DNA from: Rhodobacterales bacterium
GTDB taxonomy: Bacteria > Pseudomonadota > Alphaproteobacteria > Rhodobacterales > Rhodobacteraceae
Direction of reading: 5' to 3'
DNA: 64,000 nucleotides
Assembly: GCA_026400355.1 (NCBI GenBank)
Contig: JAPLPE010000013.1
Coordinates: forward strand, 62,001-126,000
Shown: piece after piece, positions 26,878-36,119 of the stretch
Numbering within the stretch: position 1 is the first letter of the stretch
Layout of the letters: each line of letters opens with the position of its first letter
The notes under the pieces: generated by a model
Told to the model about the DNA's origin: nothing
The model's input: the letters and a program-made list of their open reading frames with translations, nothing else
Database searches by the model: none
Made by a program: the position numbers and the translations under genes

Positions 26878-27204
26878 TCACGCCTGCTGATGGGTCCGGA
26901 ATCGGTCCCTTGAAAGAGTCGCCCGGCGCTGCCGCCACTCCCGGATCGCCCCGGCAACAGCCTCAAGGGCCTCGCAATAAACAGAATCGCAGAATACATG
27001 CGACACGCGCTCAGATCCGGCCACAAGCCAGAGTATCGATCCGTCCCCATGCTCCGGATGGACCCGCCCCAACCTCTTGCGAAACCGGTCCGCCAGTTCG
27101 GCCCGATCCAGAATGACCTGAACCGCATCGGGCCGGGCCGCAGCCGGCAGAGGCAGCATGGCCCGCGTCAGCAAATCGATATCCGGTGGCAGGATCGGTC
27201 GCAT
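26878..27204 (-). CDS. DUF7742 family protein, GTA-adjacent
   Basis: Protein of about 108 residues (MRPILPPDIDLLTRAMLPLP...) of a small conserved family found between GTA g15 and cysE in Rhodobacterales. Mostly helical, with a conserved-looking WLVAGSERVSHVFCDSVYCEAL segment and a basic C-terminus. An alternative start, GTG 27216, overlaps the g15 stop by GTGA. Either way it is translationally close to g15 and probably on the same transcript. Function unknown. Confidence 0.7.
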   Translation of the reverse strand: MRPILPPDIDLLTRAMLPLPAAARPDAVQVILDRAELADRFRKRLGRVHPEHGDGSILWLVAGSERVSHVFCDSVYCEALEAVAGAIREWRQRRATLSRDRFRTHQQA

Positions 27205-27212
27205 CTCGTTGC

Positions 27213-30200
27213 TCACCCTCCCCCGATACGGACATCCGCAAACGGCCCCGGGCCAAACCGATCCGAAATCTGGGCCACAGCGACTGTAAACGCCCCGGCA
27301 ACACCATCTGCCACCTGCGCGGCCACCGCATAGGTCCATGTTGGCACACTCACCACCGTCTCACGTCGGATCATCCCGTCCTTGATGACCCGCACGACGT
27401 AACTTTCCACAGCCTCGCCCAACGGCGCGTCCTGCGTTCCCCAGATGTCACCATCAATCCGCGTGCGCCGGATCCACATCGTCTCAAATGCCCCATCCGC
27501 CTTAACGACCGCCGACAAATGACTGACCGAATAGGGCCGCAGCCCTATCCCCCGGAACGCGATCTTGCCCATCCGGTAGGACGGATCGCCAATCGGCCGC
27601 CGCGCCGGCCCCCAGCGATAGCTCCGCTCAATATCCCGCGCGGCCGAAGAAAGCGCGATCTGAACCGGCACTGAATCCATCAGCACAAATCGGGATCCCG
27701 CAGGCCAGTCCTGCGGCATCACTCCATCCGTCCCCGCCTGCCCCCGAAGCCGCAACCGCAGGTCATAAGTCCTCGGCGCCACCAGTTCCGCATCCGCAAA
27801 CTGGAACAACTCCCATAGGTCGGTCAGCCCGTCCCCTATGGCCGCCAGATTCGCTCCGGCGAGCAACCGTTCGACCGATACCGAGGACAGCGCCCCCCGG
27901 ACCAGCCGCACCCGCAGCGCCGGCCCCCGGTCCCAGAGTCCTGACGACGCCGTGAACAGCGCCGACAGTGACTCACCGATTGTTCCTGGATTCGAAACAA
28001 TCTGCTCCAAACCATAACCACTGTCGCCGGAACTGGAGTAGAGCGCTGCCGATCCCGGCCATGCCCGCGCCGACATGACAAGATGCGGCGCATGCGGCAC
28101 CTCGTCCCCTGTCATCAATGGCAGGTCCAGAAACACGGCCTCCACAGGGCTGGGCGCAACAAAGGGTGACGGAGTCCCCGTCTGATCCGCCACCTCATGC
28201 GGCAGATAGACCTCGGGTTCTACACGCACTCCTTCAACTGCTGCAAACTCGCGGCTCTCCATCCGGTCGATCCGGTAAAGCGTTCGCGCCGTCTCTGTCC
28301 CCACCGCAATCACATCCCCCGGACCAAAGCCCGAGGCCGAAGGCGGCAAGGCAAACTGCGCCGTATCCCGCGCAACCCGTGCCTCGGCAAGCCAGCGTTC
28401 GGCAATCTGCTCGCCTTCAGCCCGCGTCAACGCCAGCGGCAATTCGGTCTGCGTGGCTGATTGCCCCACCTCATCCGAAAAGACAGCCTCAGATGCCGCC
28501 AGATCATAGTCCGCATCCGCATCGACAAAATTCACCCGTACCCGCCCCGAAACAGCAGCCTCGGGGGAACGGGTCGTGACCAAGGTCGCATCTGCCTCGG
28601 GATCAAGGACAAGGGACTCCGCCGCAAAGTCACCCGAGGGCTGGCCCGTCCGCGAGACAAAGGCCAGCACCCCGTCCCGCTCCATCGCGTCAAAGCCAAA
28701 GGCCGTCATCAGCGGCTGCAAAGCTGCCCTGGCCGTCATTGTCCCGTCTAGGTGGTAGCCACGGACAACACCCCAAAGCCGTCCAGTCTCGATTTTGGTC
28801 ACGCCCGCCTTGCGGCAGATCTCGGACACCACGCCCGCCACGGTCCGGGAATTGCTCCGCCCGTTCAGCCAATGGCCACGCGTGTAGTTCCCCCCGTCAG
28901 ACCACAGTGCCGTGTTCGACGGAAAATGCGGAAACGGCCGGGCATCCCAGGCCCAGACATGCGTCCGCGCCGTGTCCACCATCCGCCCGCTGTATTCGCG
29001 CGACTGGGGATTTGCGACCGGATCAGCCCAGTGCCGGTGCACCGCACGCAGATACTGCATCTGCATGAAGTCGTCCCGCAACCCATTGGAATACCTTGGA
29101 AGAAACGACTCAGATGACTTTGGGTCAAGGAACTTGTTGGGCTCATTCGCGCCCTTGTCGATGGCCGCACAGCCGATCTCGGTGAACCAGACAGGCTTGC
29201 TCTCCGGCACCCAAGGGGTCGCCACAGCCATCCGTTCCCCGTTCACACGGTCATGATGCTCGTTTTGCCACCAGCCCCTTATGTCCTTGTAGCGCCAGAC
29301 CCACGGCTCACCCCAGAAATCGCTGATCGGCGTCCTGATCTGCGCCTCCTGCGCCTCAACCGAATGATAGTACCAGTCATACCCCTCACCCCCGGCGACA
29401 TTCCCGGTCAGGTAGTCCAGGTTGTAGATCGCACCTGCCGTTGCATCTGCATGGTCCACCCCATCCCGCCAGTCCGACAGCGGCATGTAGTTGTCGATCC
29501 CGATGAAATCGATCGCGGGATCGGCCCAGAGCGGGTCCAGATGGAACAGTTTGTCCCCCGTCCCCTCCGGCTGATAGCCGTGATACTCGGACCAATCCGC
29601 CGCATAGCCGATCTTGCATGACGGCCCGAGGATCGCCTTCACCTCAGCGGCCAGCGTCCGCAGCCTCGCCACGACCGGAAATCCGCCCGCCCCCCGGATC
29701 TGGGTCAACGACCGCAATTCTGACCCGATGCAGAACGAATCCACCCCGCCCGCCAGCGCACACAGATGCGCGTAATGAAGGATGAACCGCCGGAAACCCC
29801 ATTCAGCCGGACCAGAATAGCCGACCGACGTCAAACCCGGCACGAACTGCGACGGCAGGCAGTTGCCAAAAAATGCTGCCACCTGCGCATCCGCCGCCCC
29901 AGTCCGATCCGGCGTCCCGGCTTTCCCCGGTGCCACCGACAATGTGATCCGCCCCCGCCACGGCAAAGGCGGCTGACCCGTTCCCCCGGTCCAGGGGTCA
30001 GGCAGCGTGTTTCCCGCCAACTGGTCCATCAGAATAAACGGATAGAAGACAACCTTCTTCCGACGCCTTTTCAACTCGCGGATCGCTTCAATGACCGAGG
30101 CATCTGCGGGCGTACCCCCATATACCGGACTATCGTCCAGATAGGGCACCACCTGCGCCGTGCTTCGATTCAGCCCCGACACCTGCCACGGCATCACTGG

Positions 30201-31124
30201 CCCTTCGACGGCAGATTGTTCGACCTTGGGCCGCACCGCACAGGACCCGCAGCGCAGATCATTCCCGAACCAGGACACGACCAGCGACACCGACCCTACA
30301 TTCGGCAATTCCTCGGTCAGTGCATCCAGCGAAGTCAGAAAATCCGTCTTTCCCGCGGCCGAGTTGATGTTGGCCGGCACATCGGCGCCATAGCCCTCTG
30401 CCATATAGACCGGCGTTGTCGCCAACGCGTATTCCCCGGTCCCCGGGATCAGCGCGACGCCCCGGATCAGCCGCGCAAGATCCTCGGCCTCGTCCGGCGA
30501 CTTCTCAGCGGCAGGCCGGAATACCTCGAAACTGAACTGCGGCACCCGGTTGCCGAACTGTCCCAGCGCCAGATCCTCCAGCACGACATAGGCCATCCCG
30601 CGATAGGCAGGCACCGCACCCACCCCTTCGACCGCCTCCATCTTGGGGTCGGGCCCCTGCCCCTCGCCCCCCTCGTAGACGCGCATGTTCAGATCATCGC
30701 GGGCAATCTCGATCCCGTCCGCCCAAACCCGCCCAACCCGTGTGATCACCCCCTCGCACATCGCAATCGCAAGGCTCACCGAATAGGAATAGGTCGTAAC
30801 CGTCGGCGAAGGTGACCCCTTTCCGCCCCCGATCGTCGAGACCGACTCAAGGAACTGCGTGGCCCAAATCACCTGCCCCGCCACCCGCATCCGCCCATGC
30901 ACCTGCATGACTGATGCACCTTCGCTCGCGCCCGTCAGACGAAACCGGTCCACGCGCCCCGTCTCGACCGCATCCCCACCGCCGCCCAACAGACGCTGGT
31001 CAATCGACCGCCCGATGGCCGCCCCAGCGGCCCGCCCCATGACCGACATCGACAGCCCAAGGAACGATCCGCCTACGGAACCGCCCAAGGCCATGCCCGC
31101 CGCAGCCAATACGATGGTCGCCAT
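27213..31124 (-). CDS. GTA baseplate megatron / host-specificity protein g15
   Basis: Protein of 1303 residues, the same size as the g15 product of Rhodobacter capsulatus RcGTA, which forms the central baseplate of the particle. An N-terminal hydrophobic glycine segment (about 1-35) is followed by tail-hub-like sequence. A TIM-barrel region at about 440-720 carries FILHYAHLCALAGGVDSFCIG, FIGIDNYMPLSDW and KPVWFTEIGCAAIDKGANEP. Phage-tail (T4 gp44-like) modules lie toward the C-terminus. It ends the g3-g15 run on the minus strand, 3 bp after g14, and overlaps the GTG alternative of DUF7742. The frame is intact over its full length. Confidence 0.95.
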   Translation of the reverse strand: MATIVLAAAGMALGGSVGGSFLGLSMSVMGRAAGAAIGRSIDQRLLGGGGDAVETGRVDRFRLTGASEGASVMQVHGRMRVAGQVIWATQFLESVSTIGGGKGSPSPTVTTYSYSVSLAIAMCEGVITRVGRVWADGIEIARDDLNMRVYEGGEGQGPDPKMEAVEGVGAVPAYRGMAYVVLEDLALGQFGNRVPQFSFEVFRPAAEKSPDEAEDLARLIRGVALIPGTGEYALATTPVYMAEGYGADVPANINSAAGKTDFLTSLDALTEELPNVGSVSLVVSWFGNDLRCGSCAVRPKVEQSAVEGPVMPWQVSGLNRSTAQVVPYLDDSPVYGGTPADASVIEAIRELKRRRKKVVFYPFILMDQLAGNTLPDPWTGGTGQPPLPWRGRITLSVAPGKAGTPDRTGAADAQVAAFFGNCLPSQFVPGLTSVGYSGPAEWGFRRFILHYAHLCALAGGVDSFCIGSELRSLTQIRGAGGFPVVARLRTLAAEVKAILGPSCKIGYAADWSEYHGYQPEGTGDKLFHLDPLWADPAIDFIGIDNYMPLSDWRDGVDHADATAGAIYNLDYLTGNVAGGEGYDWYYHSVEAQEAQIRTPISDFWGEPWVWRYKDIRGWWQNEHHDRVNGERMAVATPWVPESKPVWFTEIGCAAIDKGANEPNKFLDPKSSESFLPRYSNGLRDDFMQMQYLRAVHRHWADPVANPQSREYSGRMVDTARTHVWAWDARPFPHFPSNTALWSDGGNYTRGHWLNGRSNSRTVAGVVSEICRKAGVTKIETGRLWGVVRGYHLDGTMTARAALQPLMTAFGFDAMERDGVLAFVSRTGQPSGDFAAESLVLDPEADATLVTTRSPEAAVSGRVRVNFVDADADYDLAASEAVFSDEVGQSATQTELPLALTRAEGEQIAERWLAEARVARDTAQFALPPSASGFGPGDVIAVGTETARTLYRIDRMESREFAAVEGVRVEPEVYLPHEVADQTGTPSPFVAPSPVEAVFLDLPLMTGDEVPHAPHLVMSARAWPGSAALYSSSGDSGYGLEQIVSNPGTIGESLSALFTASSGLWDRGPALRVRLVRGALSSVSVERLLAGANLAAIGDGLTDLWELFQFADAELVAPRTYDLRLRLRGQAGTDGVMPQDWPAGSRFVLMDSVPVQIALSSAARDIERSYRWGPARRPIGDPSYRMGKIAFRGIGLRPYSVSHLSAVVKADGAFETMWIRRTRIDGDIWGTQDAPLGEAVESYVVRVIKDGMIRRETVVSVPTWTYAVAAQVADGVAGAFTVAVAQISDRFGPGPFADVRIGGG

Positions 31125-31127
31125 CAG

Positions 31128-31553
31128 TCATCCCCCCAGGTCAAAGCCGAAACTGGCCACGATCCGCCGGTGCCACGGCGGCGTCAACGCGTTCTCCACC
31201 ACGCCATGCCCGCTGTAGGCATGGATGAAACTTTCCGGCCCCGTCAGGATGCCCAAATGCTTGGCCACTGCCCCGTCCCGCATCCGGAACAACACGACAT
31301 CCCCGGCGGCCAAAGATTCTAGAGGCTTCTCGACAAGATACCGCTCCGCCGCCCGCCACAGGCTCTCCTCGCCCTGCGGCTCCGCCCAATCCGGCGTATA
31401 GGGCGGCACAACGACAGGCTCCGCCCCGCAAACCTCGCGCCAGACCCCTCGGATGAGGCCAAGACAATCGCAACCAGCGCCCTTTGCCGCCGCCTGATGC
31501 CGGTATGGCGTCCCGATCCAGCCCCGTGCGGCTACGACAACCCGATCCGTCAC
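31128..31553 (-). CDS. GTA NlpC/P60 family cell-wall peptidase g14
   Basis: Protein of 141 residues corresponding to RcGTA g14, the tail-tip peptidase thought to open peptidoglycan during DNA delivery. Catalytic residues expected for NlpC/P60 are visible: Cys30 in GCDCLGL, His99 in AKHLGIL and a polar residue (His111) in SFIHAY. It overlaps g13 by 4 bp (ATGA). Full length, no lesions. Confidence 0.94.
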   Translation of the reverse strand: MTDRVVVAARGWIGTPYRHQAAAKGAGCDCLGLIRGVWREVCGAEPVVVPPYTPDWAEPQGEESLWRAAERYLVEKPLESLAAGDVVLFRMRDGAVAKHLGILTGPESFIHAYSGHGVVENALTPPWHRRIVASFGFDLGG

Positions 31554-32434
31554 AGAGACAACCGCCCGCCAGTGTTGTCATCCTGCGAGATAGGGATGCT
31601 CACTAGCCAATCCTCGCCAGGGACAAAGGGAAAACCGCGAAAGTTCAGCATGTTGTTGAACTTGAACCGGCAGGTCTCGGCCCGCTTGTCACAGCCCGCC
31701 TCCAGCCGCACCTGATCCCCCGGCCCCACCGCCACCCGCATGGGCCCCCACAACTCGATGACCCGCTGGCCCGCCGCATCGGTCTGGTCATGCTTGATGA
31801 CCCCCGACAGCCCCGCCGCAACGCCGCTAAGCACCCGCAGCCGCCCCCGTTCGAACCAGCGCGGCGCATAGCTGGACAGGGTGCCAAAGCGAAATACCTG
31901 CGCCCTTTCGACATCCTTCGCGGCAAGCTCCGCCGAGAATGCCACGTCGGTCAGGTCGAACTTGCAACTGCTGTCGCCCAACACCGCGCTGCAAATCCGC
32001 TGATAGACCCGCCCCTGTGGCTGGTTCAGTGCCTCGGTCAACCCGCGCAATTCGGCATGAAACGCTCCCGCCCCCCGTCGGATCTCCCCGATGGTCCCGC
32101 GAAACCGCAACTGCCGGTCGCTCACGCGCTGCCAGTTGACCAGCCAGACCCGGACCTCGGCCCCGTCAAACCGCCCGGCATCGATCTCGGCCTCGGAAAG
32201 GGAAGCATCGCTAAGCACCCCCATCGCCTCAGAGTTGTCAACGGCAAGCCCCGTGCCTTGCACCAGCGCCCGCGCCGACAGGCCCGAGTCAGCACGAAAG
32301 TCGATTCCGCCGAACTGCAGCGACCGGTCATGGTCCGTGAACCCGTAAACCACGCCATCCTTGCGCGAGATCGCCCAGCACTGACACACCGTCGTCAGCC
32401 CTGTCGCCAAATGGGCAGCCAGTGCCGCGTTCAT
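31550..32434 (-). CDS. GTA DUF2163 tail hub protein g13
   Basis: Protein of 294 residues of the DUF2163/phage BR0599 family, RcGTA g13, a baseplate hub component. Family features: TVCQCWAISRKDGVVYGFTDHDR at the N-terminus and, in the C-terminal half, a Cys-bearing iron-sulfur-type region (CDKRAETCRFKFNNMLNFRG) ending in GEDW. Overlaps g12 and g14 by 4 bp each, a translationally coupled run. Confidence 0.94.
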   Translation of the reverse strand: MNAALAAHLATGLTTVCQCWAISRKDGVVYGFTDHDRSLQFGGIDFRADSGLSARALVQGTGLAVDNSEAMGVLSDASLSEAEIDAGRFDGAEVRVWLVNWQRVSDRQLRFRGTIGEIRRGAGAFHAELRGLTEALNQPQGRVYQRICSAVLGDSSCKFDLTDVAFSAELAAKDVERAQVFRFGTLSSYAPRWFERGRLRVLSGVAAGLSGVIKHDQTDAAGQRVIELWGPMRVAVGPGDQVRLEAGCDKRAETCRFKFNNMLNFRGFPFVPGEDWLVSIPISQDDNTGGRLSL

Positions 32435-33063
32435 ACCCGCACCTCGACGACCGGCACTGCAGGCACGTCCCCGGCCCGGAATGAAGCGACCGAGGTCTGA
32501 ATGCGATCCGTGTCAAACCGCACAGGCACCTCAAACTCAAACCCCGCCGTCACATCCGCCCGGACTTCCGGCGCCACGCCAAAAGTGATCAGGCCGGTCG
32601 TGGTATCGACCTCATAGTCGAGCCCCTCTTGCTGCGGATCGCCCTCGATGCCAATGCGCACCGTTCCCGCGACTGGCTTGGCAATGGGACGCTGATAGGC
32701 ATGCGACCCCGAGGCATAGCGTTTTGCCAGCGCAAACACCGTCGTCACGCCATCGCCCATCCCGATGATCTGGTCAAAGGCCGTGACCTCGCCCGATGGC
32801 AGGCACGACTTGAAGTCGCTCCAATCCTTCCAGCGGAACCCGTACAACTGCCCTCGCCGCGCCTCAAAGAAAGCGACCAGAGTCTCCACGTCGTCCAAGG
32901 ACCGCAGCCCCAGTCCAGCATCATAGCGCCGCCGCGAATGGGACCATGGCGTATTGCGCTCTTCAAACCCGTTGGCGAGCGTCACGATCTCGGTGCGCCG
33001 CTCCGGCCCGCCCAGCGACCCGAAACTCAACGACGCCGGAAACCGCACTTCATGAAAGGACAT
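32431..33063 (-). CDS. GTA DUF2460 distal tail protein g12
   Basis: Protein of 210 residues of the DUF2460 family, RcGTA g12, which forms the distal ring of the tail. Typical N-terminus FHEVRFPASLSFGSLGGPERRTEIVTL-type and RRRYDAGLGLRSLDDVETL, then FRWKDWSDFKS. It lies 9 bp after g11 and overlaps g13 by 4 bp. Confidence 0.94.
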   Translation of the reverse strand: MSFHEVRFPASLSFGSLGGPERRTEIVTLANGFEERNTPWSHSRRRYDAGLGLRSLDDVETLVAFFEARRGQLYGFRWKDWSDFKSCLPSGEVTAFDQIIGMGDGVTTVFALAKRYASGSHAYQRPIAKPVAGTVRIGIEGDPQQEGLDYEVDTTTGLITFGVAPEVRADVTAGFEFEVPVRFDTDRIQTSVASFRAGDVPAVPVVEVRV

Positions 33064-33072
33064 TTCCTGCTC

Positions 33073-33735
33073 CTATCTGTTGCGCTGCCCGCGGCTCAGA
33101 ATCCGCGACATCTGCGCGGCGATCTGTGCCTGACTGCGTTCAAACCCGCGCGCATCGGGCGTCTGGATGTTCATCATGACGTTCACCGTCCCGCCACCCC
33201 CGCCCCGCACGCCAAGCTTTCCGTCAGCCCCACGCGCCAACGGCATGATCGCCTCCGGCCCCGCCTCGCCCATCAGCCCCGTTCCGCCTCGCATGGGAAA
33301 ACTAGTCGGCCCGCTGACCACACCCCCCCGCGCAAAAGGCATCACGCGTCCCTGACTGAATGGTGCGCCGTCCTTGTAGGGCATGAGCCCCGATACAACG
33401 GCATTCAGCCCATTGGCCAAGAACCCGCCAATCTGATCCGTCACCGGGTTGATCGCGTTGTTGTAGACCGTGTCCACCATCGACGTAGCCACCATGTTCA
33501 GCGCGTCCGACAGCTTCATTCCATCCAGCACGAGCCCGTCAAACGCTTTGCGCAGCCCGTTGGAAAAACCGTTCTGCAGATTGCCCAGATCGCGGACCGT
33601 CTCACCGATCCCGACGCGAACTTCGCGCAATTCCCCCGACAGTGTCGCGGTCGATGCCGCAGCATCAGAAAGGTTCTTCTCAAGACCCTCGACCCCATCC
33701 GAAAACGCGTCAAGCTGATCGATCTCTCGCATCAT
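33073..33735 (-). CDS. GTA tail tape measure protein g11
   Basis: Short tape-measure protein of 220 residues, matching the unusually short g11 of RcGTA. The N-terminal helical part (REIDQLDAFSDGVEGLEKNL) is followed by a Gly-rich region ending in the typical MPFARGGVV, GTGLMGEAGPEAIMPLARG motif. The start is ATG 33735 or 33732. The upstream extension to 33822 is out-of-frame sequence of the preceding gene, which it overlaps by about 26 bp. Confidence 0.92.
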   Translation of the reverse strand: MMREIDQLDAFSDGVEGLEKNLSDAAASTATLSGELREVRVGIGETVRDLGNLQNGFSNGLRKAFDGLVLDGMKLSDALNMVATSMVDTVYNNAINPVTDQIGGFLANGLNAVVSGLMPYKDGAPFSQGRVMPFARGGVVSGPTSFPMRGGTGLMGEAGPEAIMPLARGADGKLGVRGGGGGTVNVMMNIQTPDARGFERSQAQIAAQMSRILSRGQRNR

Positions 33736-33937
33736 CCGTCTCCACCTGCGGCCCCCGGTCCGGAAAAGCCCGTGCCAATTCTTCCAGCCGCGACCGCCCC
33801 ATCGGCGGCGTGGTCCCGCCAATACCCAGCATCATCAGCAACTCGATGGGCGTCAGCGCCCAGAACCGGTCTGGTGTCAGATGCAGCCCCAGCATCCCCG
33901 CCCGCATCAGCCCCAGCCAATCAAGTCGCCTGCTCAT
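33710..33937 (-). CDS. GTA tail assembly chaperone-like protein (g10.1)
   Basis: Protein of 75 residues (MSRRLDWLGLMRAGMLGLHL...) with the FWALTPIELLMMLG motif of small phage tail assembly chaperones. It corresponds to the extra gene between g10 and g11 in RcGTA. It overlaps g10 by 4 bp (ATGA) and the g11 start by about 26 bp. In tailed phages such overlapping pairs sometimes use programmed frameshifting; no slippery sequence is obvious here. Confidence 0.85.
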   Translation of the reverse strand: MSRRLDWLGLMRAGMLGLHLTPDRFWALTPIELLMMLGIGGTTPPMGRSRLEELARAFPDRGPQVETDDARDRSA

Positions 33938-34251
33938 GCCGCCGGCGTCGCAAAGGCCCGCGCCAGCATTTCGGCCGCAGCCTTCGCCGCGCCCACCGGC
34001 CCTCCGGCAATGTCCGCGCACAGGAGATCATCGGCCGTCACCCGCCAGCCACCGCCGCGCAGCCCTGCCACACAAAGCGCCATCACATCCCGGCTCGAGA
34101 ACGCCCCGCCTTCGAACCGTTCAACCAACTCCACCAGCGTCCCGGCCCCGAGCCGCGCCTCAAGCTCGGCCAGCGCGCCCAGGGTCAGCTTGCAAAGCCG
34201 CACTTGCCCATCGACGACCAGTTCCACCTCGCCCGCCCAGGGGTTCGCCAT
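33934..34251 (-). CDS. GTA gp10 family tail protein
   Basis: Protein of 105 residues of the GTA-gp10 family: ELVVDGQVRLCKLTLGALAELEARLGAGTLVELVERFE followed by a helical C-terminus. The family (also called gene transfer agent family protein or GTA_gp10) is thought to act with the next small protein in tail assembly. It abuts g9 with a one-base overlap and overlaps g10.1 by 4 bp. Confidence 0.92.
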   Translation of the reverse strand: MANPWAGEVELVVDGQVRLCKLTLGALAELEARLGAGTLVELVERFEGGAFSSRDVMALCVAGLRGGGWRVTADDLLCADIAGGPVGAAKAAAEMLARAFATPAA

Positions 34252-34670
34252 CAGGGCACCAGCGCAGTAAAGGTCACTGCCCCGGCACTGGCCAGTGACA
34301 ACTCATAGGTCGCCTCGCCATCATGCGATCCCGCATACTCGATCGACGTGATCTGGAACGGCCCTTCGATGGTTCCGAAATCCGGGATGATGACCTGAAA
34401 GCTGGGCATCTCGCCGTTGAAGAATATCTGCCGCGCCCGCTCATCCGTGTCCTGATCCTTGAAGATCCCCGACCCCGAAATCGTGGCAGTCTTCACCCCT
34501 GCACCCGCCAACAGCTCGCGCCAGCCTCCGGTGCTTTCCAGGCTCGTTACATCCACGCTTGCCGCGTTAAAACTGATCCGCGTGGCCCGCAGCCCCGCAA
34601 CCGTTTCGAACAGCCCCGCGCCGTTCATGTCGATCTTGACCAACAGGTCCTTGCCGTTCTGGGCTGTCAT
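34251..34670 (-). CDS. GTA major tail tube protein g9
   Basis: Protein of 139 residues of the phage major tail protein, TP901-1-like group (RcGTA g9). Characteristic sequence: DLLVKIDMNGAGLFETVAGL, VDVTSLESTGGWRELL, and FKDQDTDERARQIFF followed by EGPFQITSIEYAGSHDGEATYELSLASAG. Intact. 72 bp of non-coding sequence separates it from g8. Confidence 0.94.
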   Translation of the reverse strand: MTAQNGKDLLVKIDMNGAGLFETVAGLRATRISFNAASVDVTSLESTGGWRELLAGAGVKTATISGSGIFKDQDTDERARQIFFNGEMPSFQVIIPDFGTIEGPFQITSIEYAGSHDGEATYELSLASAGAVTFTALVP

Positions 34671-34742
34671 CGCATCGCCTCCGATTTGAATTGCATGCCA
34701 AACCGCCTCCAGGGCAGCCCAGCCTTGTCCGCTCAGTAGCGG

Positions 34743-35153
34743 TCAGTTGTCCTCGACCCGCGCCCGGAAGGTCAGGGCGATCTGGCGCACAGCGCCCGAC
34801 CCGACCCGAACCGCCTGCGCCCGGTAGAAATTCAGCGCGACGAGCACGCCCCGGCTCAGCACCAGCGGCGCATCCACCAGCGCATCCGACACTGCGCCCG
34901 CAACCGCCTTGGCGGATGCAAAGCCCGCCGTGTCGGTCACCACCGCGACCGTGAACTCGTGCTCGGCCCCTGATCCGGTCTTGTCCGACCGATCCCGCAC
35001 AACTTCGGGCCCCAAGGCCACGTAAAGCGATGGCAGGGCGCCGGTCGGGAGCGCGTCATAGACCGCCGTCCCCACCAGCCCGGTCAGGGCCACATCACCC
35101 GTCAGCCGCTGATAGACCGCAGCTTGCAAGGCCGCCGCCACGCCATAGCTCAT
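34743..35153 (-). CDS. GTA tail terminator-like DUF3168 protein g8
   Basis: Protein of 136 residues of the DUF3168 family, RcGTA g8, the tail terminator that caps the tail tube at the head-tail joint. Motifs: LQAAVYQRLTGDVALTGLVG, VYDALPTGALPSLYVALGPE and EHEFTVAVVTDTAGF. Overlaps g7 by 4 bp. Confidence 0.93.
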   Translation of the reverse strand: MSYGVAAALQAAVYQRLTGDVALTGLVGTAVYDALPTGALPSLYVALGPEVVRDRSDKTGSGAEHEFTVAVVTDTAGFASAKAVAGAVSDALVDAPLVLSRGVLVALNFYRAQAVRVGSGAVRQIALTFRARVEDN

Positions 35154-35488
35154 GCTGCGATCTCCTCTTCGGTCTGGCAGACCAGATACCGGCCGCCTGC
35201 ATCCCGTTCGGCCACGCTTAGCACCCGAAACACCCGCGCACCTTCGCGGAACCGCTGGTCCGGCATCGGCCTCTGCACAGACCCGACCGGCGCCGCCCTG
35301 AGCGTGATGCGATAAGCGACCCGGCTTACCGCCGTGCCCACACCCGCCGCCTCGCGTCCGGTCCCAGCCAGAACCTCGGCCCAGACCGTGCCCATCGCCG
35401 TCCAGCCTTGCGCATAGCCCCCGGCCCCGTCCGGTGTCCGCAACGGTGCCTCAAGCACCAGCTTCCGGCTCAACTGCGGCGCGCTCAT
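35150..35488 (-). CDS. GTA head closure / head-tail adaptor protein g7
   Basis: Protein of 112 residues of the phage head-tail adaptor (head closure) family, RcGTA g7. Seen: LVLEAPLRTPDGAGGYAQGW, TVWAEVLAGTGREA and a C-terminal VLSVAERDAGGRYLVCQTEEE. Overlaps g6 and g8 by 4 bp, consistent with coupled translation. Confidence 0.93.
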   Translation of the reverse strand: MSAPQLSRKLVLEAPLRTPDGAGGYAQGWTAMGTVWAEVLAGTGREAAGVGTAVSRVAYRITLRAAPVGSVQRPMPDQRFREGARVFRVLSVAERDAGGRYLVCQTEEEIAA

Positions 35489-36081
35489 GCAACACCCGCC
35501 GAAAGACGCACCATCCGGAAACGCTCAATCAGCGCGGTTACACCAAACGGCATGCAGCCCGCTCCCAGCGCCGTATCTTGCCGGTATTCATAGTAATGTG
35601 CCGCCAGCATCAGGACCGCCTGTGCCAGATCGGGCGGCAGGTCTGACCAGTCCGGCCCGAATCCCGCCAGAAACCCGATCCTGGCCAGACCATTGCTGGG
35701 CACAGACGGAAACACTGCCCCCATCGCCACCAGCAAGGGCCGCTGCATATCCGGCTGCAACCGCCAGCCCGCCGGGTCGACAACAACCTCGCTGCCCATG
35801 GCATCAACCAGCACCACTCCGGCAATCGCACTGACCGGTGCCACCGGCAGCACCTGCCGGTCCAGCCCACGCCAGGCCGGGATCGTCCAGGAAAACTCCC
35901 GCTCGATCAGGACCTTGCCCGTCCGCCCCTCGATCGCGGCCAGCGCGGCCCGCAGAAACCCCTCCAGCACGCCATCCTGCAGCCCGTCGTCCGCAAACCC
36001 GGTCCCCAGCCGCAGATGTTCCTTGAAATGCAAAACCGGAAGCGCGGTCTGCGGCACTGTTGTCACTTCGACAAGCATCAT
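35485..36081 (-). CDS. GTA head-tail connector (adaptor) protein g6
   Basis: Protein of 198 residues of the gp6-like head-tail connector family, RcGTA g6. It starts VEVTTVPQTALPVLHFKEHLR; the middle has FLRAALAAIEGRTGKVLIERE and the C-terminus LPPDLAQAVLMLAAHYYEYR. Start ATG 36081 or the next codon. It is separated from the capsid gene by 72 bp carrying a strong hairpin. Confidence 0.93.
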   Translation of the reverse strand: MMLVEVTTVPQTALPVLHFKEHLRLGTGFADDGLQDGVLEGFLRAALAAIEGRTGKVLIEREFSWTIPAWRGLDRQVLPVAPVSAIAGVVLVDAMGSEVVVDPAGWRLQPDMQRPLLVAMGAVFPSVPSNGLARIGFLAGFGPDWSDLPPDLAQAVLMLAAHYYEYRQDTALGAGCMPFGVTALIERFRMVRLSAGVA

Positions 36082-36119
36082 CCATCAACTCCGATGTCCC
36101 TGACCCGTACCGGCTGGGA

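Noticed and set aside
33710-33950. Programmed frameshift between GTA tail chaperone genes
   Set aside because: The genes overlap by 4 bp with a normal start codon each, and no slippery heptamer is visible at the junction.
32629-34308. 559-codon plus-strand open frame over GTA g11-g9
   Set aside because: It is antisense to several intact, homologous GTA genes and rich in Arg/Pro/His from GC-skewed codons. Similar shadows occur at 36016-37848, 29766-30815, 43880-45490 (minus) and 51604-53181.
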